DNA from: Paenibacillus plantarum | Lineage (GTDB): Bacteria; Bacillota; Bacilli; Paenibacillales; NBRC-103111 | Assembly (NCBI RefSeq): GCF_013141695.1 | Contig: NZ_WHNY01000047.1 | Coordinates: 1-63,155, forward strand | DNA: 63,155 nt | Direction of reading: 5' to 3' | Part shown: piece after piece, positions 1 through 7,342 of the stretch | How positions within the stretch are numbered: the stretch's first letter is position 1 | Layout: every line of letters starts with the position of its first letter | The notes under the pieces: model-generated | The model's input: the letters and a program-made list of their open reading frames with translations, nothing else | Told to the model about the DNA's origin: nothing | The model's database searches: none | Made by a program: the position numbers and the translations under genes

Positions 1-969
1 CTGAACGGCACTAGCATCAGATAATCCTACGTTAAACTCAGAAGGCAATGCTTCAATGGCTGCCTGCACACTACCCGCGGCTTGTGTATCGGCTGTTGTG
101 ATATGGAGCAAAATTTCCAACTCAACAAAACCAGTAAAGGTACTTCCTCTATGCATAGTTACCTTGATTTGGTTTGTTGAGATGGGATTAAAGTTGACCG
201 TATTCAAAGTGTTTTCCTTTGTAGCCCCCACCTTATTACTGGTAGCCTGGGGATTTGCAGGGTTTTTAGCTTGATTCGGTAGGCCGATCCACTGGTTATT
301 CATCCAATATTGCACATCATAACTGGATGGGAGCTGCACACCTCCCCCATCGTTAAAGAGGTATATCCTAATTTGGTTAAATGTTTTGGACTCACCTAAA
401 TCATAAATCAACGAATCGGATGCATTGCCACTGTAGTTTGTCCATCTATCGTGCGCATTATCTGAGTAGTCGAATAAACCATTGACCGTTCTCTGTCCAT
501 CATCTTCTCCATGTCCACAACATGTATACGAAGCAGTCACCTGCGGATAACCCGTCATACTCGAATATAAGGCCAGATTAATCTCCTCCGTCGAGGATAG
601 CAAGGTAATCGATACAGGATATGCTTCGCTGAGGTTGCCTGCAGCATCTTTGACCCTAACATAGATGGTCTTTAGTCCCGTGCCTAGGGGTAAAGTATAT
701 GGTTTGAACGAATTATACGGTTCCCATTCGGACCACGTCTCATTGTCATCTGAAAATTGCATATGTGTAACATCTGAAGATTGGCCCATCATTTCCAGCT
801 TAACTACATTTGAATAGGTAGCTTGTACACTTCCCTTTATTTTGGCTTGTACGGTCGGTGGTTGCGTTTCTGTATTCGCGTTGGAACTGTGTGGTATCGT
901 AAGTAATAAACCAAATACTAAGCATGCAACTAGCATGGCTTGACCAAGATATTTCTTCAACTTACTCAC
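1..969 (-). CDS. Secreted discoidin-like (F5/8C) domain protein, partial
   Basis: This minus-strand reading frame stays open from a GTG at 969 to the window edge, so the C-terminus is missing. An AGGAAG ribosome binding site precedes the GTG. The first 31 residues form a Sec signal peptide (KLKK, a hydrophobic core, then HSSNA). After it comes a beta-rich segment of the kind that follows bacterial Ig-like domains (WSEWEPYN, then TIYVRVKDAAGN). From about residue 125 a discoidin/F5-8C-like carbohydrate-binding module is visible: DYSDNAHDRWTNYSG, then IYDLGESKTFNQIRIYLFND, and later NQIKVTMHRG. Such modules occur on Paenibacillus glycoside hydrolases and arabinofuranosidases, so the missing part may be catalytic. 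That is inference; only the secreted binding portion is seen. Confidence 0.75.
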   Translation of the reverse strand, partial: MSKLKKYLGQAMLVACLVFGLLLTIPHSSNANTETQPPTVQAKIKGSVQATYSNVVKLEMMGQSSDVTHMQFSDDNETWSEWEPYNSFKPYTLPLGTGLKTIYVRVKDAAGNLSEAYPVSITLLSSTEEINLALYSSMTGYPQVTASYTCCGHGEDDGQRTVNGLFDYSDNAHDRWTNYSGNASDSLIYDLGESKTFNQIRIYLFNDGGGVQLPSSYDVQYWMNNQWIGLPNQAKNPANPQATSNKVGATKENTLNTVNFNPISTNQIKVTMHRGSTFTGFVELEILLHITTADTQAAGSVQAAIEALPSEFNVGLSDASAVQ

Positions 970-1080
970 CTTACTTCCTGCCTTGAATTTATCCAAATTA
1001 TAACATGAAGACATGTAGGCGAATAGGTCTTTATTCCTATACAATGTATCTTATTTGTAACTCTACAAATGAGTTCTTAA

Positions 1081-1422
1081 TTACTTAGGGCGATCTTCTC
1101 CGTATAACGCATTCATATGCTCAATATGAGCTGCACCCCAATCGTTCAGAGGCTGTAGAACTCTACTCAAGCCCTTGCCGTAATCCGAAATCGAATATTC
1201 CACCTTTGGAGGAACCTGGCTATACACCTCACGGTGTACAATGTCGTTATACGCAAGTTCTCTTAGTTGTTGGGTAAGCATCTTTTTATTAATATCCGGT
1301 ATCGCTTTTTGAAGCTCGCTGAATCTCATGGTGCCGTTTGAAATCAGCTGAAGCAGAATAACAGGCTTCCATTTGCCTACTAAAATATCCAGCGCCGATT
1401 CAAATTTACAATACTCTTTCAT
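1081..1422 (-). CDS. HxlR-family winged-helix transcriptional regulator
   Basis: A 113-residue protein with the HxlR signature: an N-terminal Cys at position 5, the DILVGKWKPVILLQL helix, then MRFSELQKAIPDINKKMLTQQLREL as the recognition region and a VEYSISDYGKGL wing. The length is normal for the family. GGGAGG sits 6 nt before the ATG. HxlR/YodB-type proteins are often thiol- or aldehyde-responsive repressors of a neighbouring gene. It is divergent from the DoxX-like gene at 1558, the expected target; DoxX/HxlR pairs are common in Bacillales. Cys5 could be the redox sensor by analogy with YodB, which is inference. Confidence 0.88.
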   Translation of the reverse strand: MKEYCKFESALDILVGKWKPVILLQLISNGTMRFSELQKAIPDINKKMLTQQLRELAYNDIVHREVYSQVPPKVEYSISDYGKGLSRVLQPLNDWGAAHIEHMNALYGEDRPK

Positions 1423-1557
1423 ATAAGCCTCCCACCCCTTTGTTAGGTAACTTTTTATTTACTATGTTTAGAATAAGTGCCTACTTCCTTAATCGAATAC
1501 TTGCGTTTATTATACCTGTAGAGTTGTCAAATAGTAATGAGGAGGTGTACACCTTTC

Positions 1558-1911
1558 ATGAATATCGCACTATGGATCATTCAAGGTCTTGCAGCAATAG
1601 GTTTTGTCTATTCTGGTTGGTTGAAGGCCTTTCAGTACGAACAAGCCAAAGCCTCTTGGGGATGGGTAAAAGATGTTCCAAAATCGTTCGTTGTCTTTAT
1701 TGGGATCATTGAATTCATCGGCACACTTGGACTTATTCTGCCTCAGGCGACGAATATTGCTCCTATATGGACCCCAATTGCTGCAACTGGGCTTGCCGCA
1801 GTCGTACTTCTCGGCGCCCTTTTCCATGTTTCTCGAAAGGAATATCGAGAAATCGGCGTGAACATTGTGTTCTTCGCGTTAGCTGCATTTATTGCGATCT
1901 GTCGGTTTTAA
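1558..1911 (+). CDS. DoxX-family small membrane protein
   Basis: A 117-residue polytopic membrane protein (MNIALWIIQGLAAIGFVYSG, then the KSFVVFIGIIEFIGTLGLIL segment and two more hydrophobic helices). The pattern of four helices and the GxxEFIGTLGLILP motif is typical of DoxX-like proteins. I chose the ATG at 1558 because GAGGAGG at 1539-1545 is correctly spaced from it; an in-frame ATG at 1537 has no ribosome binding site. DoxX-like proteins are linked to quinone or thiosulfate redox in some bacteria, but the function here is unknown. Divergent from HxlR, so probably under its control. Confidence 0.85.
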   Translation: MNIALWIIQGLAAIGFVYSGWLKAFQYEQAKASWGWVKDVPKSFVVFIGIIEFIGTLGLILPQATNIAPIWTPIAATGLAAVVLLGALFHVSRKEYREIGVNIVFFALAAFIAICRF

Positions 1912-1925
1912 GCCTGTGTACAACA

Positions 1926-1967
1926 CAAGAAAAACCTCTATCCACATGTGGATAGAGGTTTTTCTTG
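1926..1967. terminator. Bidirectional rho-independent terminator
   Basis: A perfect 42-bp palindrome with 21-bp arms, running CAAGAAAAACCTC to GAGGTTTTTCTTG. It lies between the converging DoxX-like (+) and AA10 (-) genes and has a T-tract on each strand, so it can end transcription from both sides. Confidence 0.95.
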
Positions 1968-1974
1968 CTTCTAT

Positions 1975-3225
1975 TTAGTTGATAAGTGTCCACACCCCAG
2001 CATTGCCAGGTATCTCTCCTTTGGTCCACCATTTTGCTTGGTAGGTATGCCCTGCATACACGACTTTATCGCCGCCATTGTATGCTTTCGCATTGTTCCA
2101 CGTTGGCGTAGCGTCTTTGGCAACAGCCTTCCAGACATCGGAGGTATCAGGCTGTTCACCTTTTGTCCACCAGCCCGCCGTATATTCAACGCCGTTAAAC
2201 GTGACTTTGTCACCAGCCAAGTAGATCTTAGTGCTATCCCAAGCTGCAGCCGTTCCTGGCACTGGTATTACAACTGCGGGCAATGTGCTTGCCGACACAG
2301 GCGCGCTAGAACCCGAACGATTGCCTTTGTTATCCACCGCTACCAACGTATACGTAAATGTGGTGTTAGCCGGCAAACCTGTGTCGGTATATTCGGTTCG
2401 CGTCGTTGTACCGATGACATTGCCGTTTCGGCTAATTTCATATTGCTTAATACCCGCTGAACCCGTGGATGCCGTCCACTGCATCGTTATCGTGCTCTCC
2501 GTATGCGTAGAGCACCAAGCACTCGCTGGGAAGTTTGGCAGCACAAATGGTGGCTCCGGATCTGGATCTGGCGTCGTCGTGCCGCCGCCTTGTGTTAAAC
2601 TCACGTCAATCGCCTGATAGAAAGCATTACCCGTATCGCCGATCTCCCACACGCCTAGAATAATATAATAACCGGTCCGATCTGTCGGCACATTACATGT
2701 ATGAGTTACGGTCATGTCTGGTTTCTTATTGCCGCCGTCAACTGTACAGAAAGGCTTCGATTCCAGTTGATCGCGGGTAAGTGGCTTATTAGGATCCCAA
2801 CCGATTTTCGTTATGTAATACTTCCATTCACTCGTCAAATGATTCGCTGTGAACTTCCAAGTGAACGAATTTTGGCCGCCTTTCATCTCAACCTTTTTCC
2901 AGCGATCGGTTGTCTGGGCATCCAATTCGAAATACTTGCTCGCTCCTGCAATCTGACCGTCTGTCGGCCCTGATGCTGGGAATCCCCCTTTGCCTTCCAC
3001 ACTTTGCGGTTCGTACTGAATAGCGCCGCAGGCTTTGTTTGCTCCTTGTTGACACAGCAGCGACCGGCTAGCAGGCGATTCCATGTAGCCATGAGCAGAA
3101 GCTTTACTTGAGAAGCCAACTGCGCAAGCCAGTCCAACTACCATGAATCCAAGTAAAACGACCAGCTTTAATAGGCGTGAATCTACAGTGAGTTTCTCCC
3201 ATACGGATTGTTGCGTTATGACCAT
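1975..3225 (-). CDS. AA10 lytic polysaccharide monooxygenase with FnIII and two CBM5/12 modules
   Basis: A secreted copper enzyme that oxidatively cleaves chitin or cellulose. The start at 3225 has CGAGGAG upstream; a longer frame to 3267 does not. The signal peptide ends at KASA, so the mature protein begins with His45 (HGYMESPASR). That His and His129 (FTANH) would form the copper histidine brace. The catalytic domain spans about residues 45-220, with the late GNAFYQAIDV strand supplying the axial aromatic residue. A linker rich in Pro and Asp leads to an FnIII domain (about 235-320), then two CBM5/12 chitin-binding modules, each with the paired-Trp signature (AGWWTKGEQP and AKWWTKGEIP). 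Domain order matches chitin-active AA10 proteins of Bacillales. It is monocistronic and shares a terminator with the DoxX-like gene. Confidence 0.93.
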   Translation of the reverse strand: MVITQQSVWEKLTVDSRLLKLVVLLGFMVVGLACAVGFSSKASAHGYMESPASRSLLCQQGANKACGAIQYEPQSVEGKGGFPASGPTDGQIAGASKYFELDAQTTDRWKKVEMKGGQNSFTWKFTANHLTSEWKYYITKIGWDPNKPLTRDQLESKPFCTVDGGNKKPDMTVTHTCNVPTDRTGYYIILGVWEIGDTGNAFYQAIDVSLTQGGGTTTPDPDPEPPFVLPNFPASAWCSTHTESTITMQWTASTGSAGIKQYEISRNGNVIGTTTRTEYTDTGLPANTTFTYTLVAVDNKGNRSGSSAPVSASTLPAVVIPVPGTAAAWDSTKIYLAGDKVTFNGVEYTAGWWTKGEQPDTSDVWKAVAKDATPTWNNAKAYNGGDKVVYAGHTYQAKWWTKGEIPGNAGVWTLIN

Positions 3226-3608
3226 GTCGATTCTCCTCGCATTTTGTAATCGGATTATAGTTTCCAATGTTAGCCAGTTGTTAAGTGTTTAGCCAGTTTC
3301 CAAAGACCTAGGTGAGTAATCTCATCTTGCTAAGGTTATCTATGAACAAGTCCATGGACCAAAAGCGTGACACTTGACCCATATTTATCTGCTTTTTAGT
3401 AAAAGAAACTACGTTTATCGTTGTTTGTTTAACATGATCTTCGTTTTTTCCCAACTGTAAAATAGGCCGGATTCATCTGTTGGTGTTAGGCTTAATGAGT
3501 CCGCCATCCTATCCTTTCCAGCAACATGCTTCCACGGTCCAAGCTTTATCTATGCCAATGGTCACTCCTACCATTCTTTTTCTTTACTTTTCTGCTACTA
3601 GAAAAATA
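3226..3608. other. Intergenic region between AA10 and CAP genes
   Basis: About 380 bases upstream of the AA10 gene. It must hold the AA10 promoter, but I see no convincing -35/-10 pair or dyad. The only long frame here (3480-3665, plus strand) has no ribosome binding site and no recognisable protein character, so I do not call it a gene. Confidence 0.5.
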
Positions 3609-3639
3609 AAAGAGACCGTCAACGATCGACGATCTCTTT
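3609..3639 (-). terminator. Terminator of the CAP-domain gene
   Basis: Stem AAAGAGACCGTC / GACGATCTCTTT (one G-T wobble) with a 7-nt loop. On the minus strand it is followed by a T-rich run. It lies 37 bp past the stop of the gene at 3676. Confidence 0.88.
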
Positions 3640-3675
3640 CCTATGGGTTTTCTAGAATTCATTAAAAATCTTACG

Positions 3676-5325
3676 CTAATAGCTAATTCTAACCGTTCGT
3701 GTTTGGTCCTCATAATCTACCTTAGCGCCAAGCACTTCAGACAGCAATCTAACTGGAATAATCGTAGAATCGTTGTCCAAAATAGCTGGTGAATCCGTCG
3801 CCACTTCCACACCATTTAGCGCATAGGCATTTTTGGTCGTAAAGAGGGTGATGGTTCTGCCTTGTTTCGTGTAGATAGCTGCCTTCTGTTTGTCGTCCCA
3901 TTCTACGGATGCCCCGAGTGCCCCTGCTAAATCTCTTATCCAAAGGTAGGAGCTGCCATCTTTAATAATAGGCCTTTGCTTCATAGGCACCTTAACATCA
4001 TCCAAGATGAATTTATTATCTGCTAGTCCAAAAGAAACGACATGCTGCAACTTGCCAGATTGGTTCATTTGCTTCACATACGCGGTAGAATCGTTATGCA
4101 ATTTACTTTTCCCCACATACGCAATAGGTTCCGTACGGAACTCCCACTTCTTTTCATAGATCTTGGGTTGATTATCTTCAATGACAGACAATTTAACGTA
4201 GGCCGTGTAGACCGTATCCGGGGAGAGTGGCTTAGTCGGAATTAACATAACTTCACTCTGCAGATGATCATCATCTAGCGGCGTATTCAGCAATAGATCC
4301 AGCTCCTTGCCCGTACTATCCGTCAGCTTGGATTCGACTAATTTGACATCTCTAACAAATCTTCCTGAAAGTTGCGCCATGATGGGATAACCGACAGGGT
4401 ACTTGGTACCGGCATGATTTCGGATCGGGTCTGGCGTCTCATGACCGTCAAAATCAATCGGTACATAGGGATCACCCGGAGCCGGAGAAACGACTAATCG
4501 CGAGTTCCATTCATTCGTTAATCCAAATTCAATGACTGTATAATCACCTTGTTTATCAAGACCAATTTCGATGGCATCCAGTGTTAAGAAAGGCGTACGG
4601 TGATAAGGGGCATCGAAAAGTCCATCGATCGCTTGTGTAATCGTTGCTTGCGAGTTTCCATTATAAGATACGTCTTCTGAGAAATTACCGGCATACGAAG
4701 CGTACATACCGCGCTCATACAACTTACTTCCGATATAACCGGGGAGCTTACTATTTTCTTCGTGCATGGATACCCCAGACTCACTAGCCTTGTTCGTTTC
4801 TAAATATTGCGCATGCAGTTTGGCTGCATACGTTAGGTTCTTATTGAAGGTAAGGGGATTCAAGCCATGCATAACCCTGTAATCGTTAATCGCTTTAATG
4901 CCTTCTAATTGCTGGGCCGTAGGTGCCCCAGGCAGATCAGAAATGGCTTTTTCGTCAACACGAAATGTCCAACTCTTCTCAATCGGCATGTAGCCGTCCT
5001 CTTTAAGCTCCAATACAATATTAACGGTATGCTCTCCTGCCTTTAAATCCACCGTTGGCGTATAGGACAGGATCATTCTACCAATGTCCCATTGCGCGTC
5101 TACTTTGACTTGGTCGATTTTCATCGTATAGCTTTTGAACTCGGGTGTGATATCGCTTTTTACAAATTCAAACACGATCGTTGGCTTCATCAATCCGACT
5201 TTTCCTTGCGGGTACCAATAGGAAGAATAAGATGCCGCTTCCACTTGTGGCTGAGCTATAAACAACCCCGAAACTGCAATAAAGAGACCCAGCAGCACTT
5301 TTAGAAATTTATTTCGATATACCAT
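3676..5325 (-). CDS. Secreted CAP/SCP-domain protein with copper-amine-oxidase-like stalk domain
   Basis: A 549-residue exported protein. AGGGGGA lies 8 nt before the ATG. The signal peptide covers residues 1-30 (LLGLFIAVSGLFIAQPQVEA). An N-terminal beta domain of about 100 residues follows. The CAP domain begins near residue 138 (LEGIKAINDYRVMHGLNPL, then AAKLHAQYLE, MHEEN and the AGNFSEDVSY region). A Big-like beta domain comes next (about 300-400), and the last 100 residues are a copper amine oxidase N1-type stalk domain (LWIRDLAGALGASVEW, then IIPVRLLSEVLGAKVDY). CAP proteins in Paenibacillus are cell-wall or extracellular proteins of uncertain activity. It has its own terminator and appears monocistronic. 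Confidence 0.85.
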   Translation of the reverse strand: MVYRNKFLKVLLGLFIAVSGLFIAQPQVEAASYSSYWYPQGKVGLMKPTIVFEFVKSDITPEFKSYTMKIDQVKVDAQWDIGRMILSYTPTVDLKAGEHTVNIVLELKEDGYMPIEKSWTFRVDEKAISDLPGAPTAQQLEGIKAINDYRVMHGLNPLTFNKNLTYAAKLHAQYLETNKASESGVSMHEENSKLPGYIGSKLYERGMYASYAGNFSEDVSYNGNSQATITQAIDGLFDAPYHRTPFLTLDAIEIGLDKQGDYTVIEFGLTNEWNSRLVVSPAPGDPYVPIDFDGHETPDPIRNHAGTKYPVGYPIMAQLSGRFVRDVKLVESKLTDSTGKELDLLLNTPLDDDHLQSEVMLIPTKPLSPDTVYTAYVKLSVIEDNQPKIYEKKWEFRTEPIAYVGKSKLHNDSTAYVKQMNQSGKLQHVVSFGLADNKFILDDVKVPMKQRPIIKDGSSYLWIRDLAGALGASVEWDDKQKAAIYTKQGRTITLFTTKNAYALNGVEVATDSPAILDNDSTIIPVRLLSEVLGAKVDYEDQTRTVRISY

Positions 5326-5407
5326 AGATGTGTTCCCCCTGCGTTATAGACCTACCAATTATTAACATTCTATGTTTTTCGACCCATTTCCTTCTTTCTT
5401 GCAATGA

Positions 5408-5448
5408 AAAAGCAGATATCTCACATATGATGTGAAATATCTGCTTTT
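5408..5448 (-). terminator. Terminator of the unknown-family gene at 5470
   Basis: Stem AAAAGCAGATAT / ATATCTGCTTTT with an inner TCACAT/ATGTGA pairing, so the hairpin is almost continuous. It lies just past the 5470 gene on the minus strand. Confidence 0.88.
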
Positions 5449-5469
5449 ATTTACACGTATCTTCGAAGA

Positions 5470-5931
5470 CTAGTATTGTCCTTTAATTACAAAAAACGAA
5501 CCTCGAATCGTTCCAGCTAGTTTGGACTTCTGTCTAGCAAACTTAAACTTCGGTTCTAGTTCTTTGGGAATCTCCATCCCCTCAGAAAGCTTAAAGCCAA
5601 CGGCCCGCTTCTTAGGGTCATCAACTGTATACATGACATTAACGCTAAGACCATCCTCATAAAAAACGTAGGTAAACTGAATGTTTTCCACTTGAAAACG
5701 CGATGTTTCTAGAGGTTTAGCCGCGAACGCAATATCACGTTCTTTCAAAATTTGGTTCACATAATCAAGGTTCTCCTGACTTTCGCTAGCGGGTATAACC
5801 GTAAATTCATGTTTGTATTTGTTCATAAAGTAACGGGCTTCATTCGCACGTAAACCAGCAAGCGCTTCTACAACAGGTGAAGACTCTAAACCTTCCGTAG
5901 ACACATTTTTAAAATCAACGATATACGACAT
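5470..5931 (-). CDS. Unrecognised small soluble protein, paralogue of the 27154 gene
   Basis: A 153-residue protein without signal peptide or membrane helix. I do not recognise the family. It is alpha/beta in character and rich in Lys and Glu, with a charged C-terminal segment (KFKFARQKSKLAGTIRGSFFVIKGQY, split as KFKFARQKSKLAG then TIRGSFFVIKGQY). It is roughly 80 percent identical by eye to the product at 27154-27621: both begin MSxIVDFKNVST and share ARYFMNKYKHEFTV and MYTVDDPKKRAVGFKL. The long identical blocks show strong constraint or recent duplication. A T-rich stretch and weak promoter-like sequence lie upstream, and the gene has its own terminator, so it is transcribed alone. Calls such as a phage protein would be guesses. 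Confidence 0.8.
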   Translation of the reverse strand: MSYIVDFKNVSTEGLESSPVVEALAGLRANEARYFMNKYKHEFTVIPASESQENLDYVNQILKERDIAFAAKPLETSRFQVENIQFTYVFYEDGLSVNVMYTVDDPKKRAVGFKLSEGMEIPKELEPKFKFARQKSKLAGTIRGSFFVIKGQY

Positions 5932-6067
5932 TTACATCCCTCGTTTTCTCTCATTTTTTCGTAGTATACAGAAATTTAATCTTCTTCTCTATCAAACATT
6001 ATACCAGAAATACTTCAATATAAACGTCCACTCAGCTAATGTAACTATGCATGGACTTACTCTTATA

Positions 6068-6688
6068 TCAGGAAAGGACAGCTAAAGCTACCTTCCATTT
6101 GCGTCGCATCCGTGCCACGATGCTTTCATGACCCTCGAGTTGGTCTGCTAGTTCCGATAATGCTCGCTGAACCTGTGGCACAAAAGTGCGAAAATCACGA
6201 TCTGGATGGAGCTCCGCTCCCTCGCGGATAACCGCATCTGACAACCTGAGTGCAGGAGACGTCGGTACGATGCGCATCCTCAGCCGCACCGCGACCCTCC
6301 TCAGTTGCTTCCCGCATCGGCCACCACCATGGCCGCCGTAGGTAACGATCAGGACTGGCTTATCCCGCCACTCGTGGTAAAGATGATCAATCGCGTTCTT
6401 GAGCGCCGCTGGATAGCCCCAGTTAAACTGAGGCGTGACGAAAATCACAGCACTCGCACTCTTGATCTTCTCGCTCCACGCGTGCGTGTGTGGCTGGCTG
6501 TAGCCTCCCAGTGCTGGAATCCCTGGTTCATCGTCCATCGGTAATGGCCACTTCGCCAAATCGATGATCTCGTATTCATAATTTGAATTTGCTCGGCCAA
6601 TAGACTCAACCCATGCTGTGATTTTCGGACAATTCCGGCCCGCCCGTATACTACCCATGACTAGGAGTACCGTCTTCTTTTGATCCAT
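6068..6688 (-). CDS. NADPH-dependent FMN reductase (flavodoxin-like fold)
   Basis: A 206-residue member of the NADPH-dependent FMN/azo reductase family. It begins KKTVLLVMGSIRAGRNCPKI, where GSIRxG is the flavin phosphate-binding loop. TPQFNWGYPAALKNAIDHLY is the second conserved motif and TYGGHGGG the third. I use the ATG at 6688 with GAAGGTG upstream. An in-frame extension to 6745 would run into the promoter and operator. The C-terminal 40 residues are unusually basic. The gene is divergent from a MarR regulator and its promoter carries a large palindrome, so repression by that MarR is likely. The natural substrate may be quinones or similar electrophiles. Confidence 0.9.
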   Translation of the reverse strand: MDQKKTVLLVMGSIRAGRNCPKITAWVESIGRANSNYEYEIIDLAKWPLPMDDEPGIPALGGYSQPHTHAWSEKIKSASAVIFVTPQFNWGYPAALKNAIDHLYHEWRDKPVLIVTYGGHGGGRCGKQLRRVAVRLRMRIVPTSPALRLSDAVIREGAELHPDRDFRTFVPQVQRALSELADQLEGHESIVARMRRKWKVALAVLS

Positions 6689-6730
6689 TTTTACACCTTC
6701 ATTTCTTATATTGGTATTCAAGATAGAAAT

Positions 6731-6776
6731 TAGTACGCGATACAAACAATATAGTTTGTGTCGCGTACTATGTCAA
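6731..6776 (-). promoter_or_regulatory. Reductase promoter overlapped by a 17-bp-arm operator
   Basis: On the minus strand a consensus -35 TTGACA (6771-6776), a 17-nt spacer and a -10 TATATT (6748-6753) drive the FMN reductase. The dyad TAGTACGCGATACAAAC / GTTTGTGTCGCGTACTA (6731-6770, one mismatch, 6-nt centre) covers the spacer and -10. A bound dimer would block RNA polymerase. It lies between the reductase and the divergent MarR gene, the obvious ligand. Confidence 0.9.
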
Positions 6777-6853
6777 TCACTTTTGTGGTAAAATAGAAAT
6801 AAAGTGACAGACAAGCTGTCACGAATATTTGAGCTTATCTGGAGTGAATCCTA

Positions 6854-7297
6854 GTGAACGAAAAAAACGCTGATCTTCAAGAAAACCTCTCGATCATGGA
6901 TAGTTTGATCCAATTATCCTTTCTTGTTCAAGGAATTCTTAACCGAATTGGAGCCGAATACGATGTTTCCATCATACAGATTCGATTGTTCGGCATTTTA
7001 CGAGATCGAGAGTTAACAATGCTACAACTAGCACAGTACCTTGACCTCGACAAATCCAGCATTACCGGATTGATCAATCGCGCGGAGCGCCGCGGGCTAG
7101 TTGAACGCAGTAACTCGCCACATGATGGTCGTGTCATTCATGTCAAAGTAACCGCCGAGGGACATAAACTCATTAAGGTCGTAAGTAATAAGATCGAGCA
7201 ACAAATTAAAGCAATCACGGGTACCCTTAATGCGAAGGAGTGCTCACAGTTCATTGCTCTCGCCTCTACAATGTTGCTTCCTGTTAGCCAACAGTAG
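6854..7297 (+). CDS. MarR-family transcriptional regulator
   Basis: A 147-residue MarR protein with GTG start; GGAG lies 9 nt upstream. The winged helix is clear: LTMLQLAQYLDLDKSSITGLINRAERRGLVERSNSP is split by DKSS in the recognition helix, and DGRVIHVKVTAEGHKL forms the wing with the conserved DxR. Helices at both ends would form the dimer interface. It is divergent from the FMN reductase, and the 17-bp palindrome between them fits a MarR dimer. It probably represses the reductase and relieves when an electrophile or phenolic ligand binds, as in YkvE/MhqR-type systems. The ligand cannot be told from the sequence. Confidence 0.9.
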   Translation: MNEKNADLQENLSIMDSLIQLSFLVQGILNRIGAEYDVSIIQIRLFGILRDRELTMLQLAQYLDLDKSSITGLINRAERRGLVERSNSPHDGRVIHVKVTAEGHKLIKVVSNKIEQQIKAITGTLNAKECSQFIALASTMLLPVSQQ

Positions 7298-7317
7298 TTT
7301 GGCCTTAAATAGAAACA

Positions 7318-7337
7318 GCAGCCGATAGAACGGCTGC
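7318..7337 (+). terminator. Terminator of the MarR gene
   Basis: GCAGCCG / CGGCTGC stem with a 6-nt loop followed by CATTTTTATTTAT. It separates MarR from the converging membrane-protein gene. Confidence 0.88.
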
Positions 7338-7342
7338 CATTT

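Noticed and set aside
1440..1955. Several overlapping plus-strand frames near the DoxX-like gene
   Set aside because: They are out-of-frame shadows of the DoxX-like gene and its promoter region, without ribosome binding sites.
5470..5931. Phage tail or other named function for the unknown family
   Set aside because: No phage genes are nearby and I see no motif that supports a named family.
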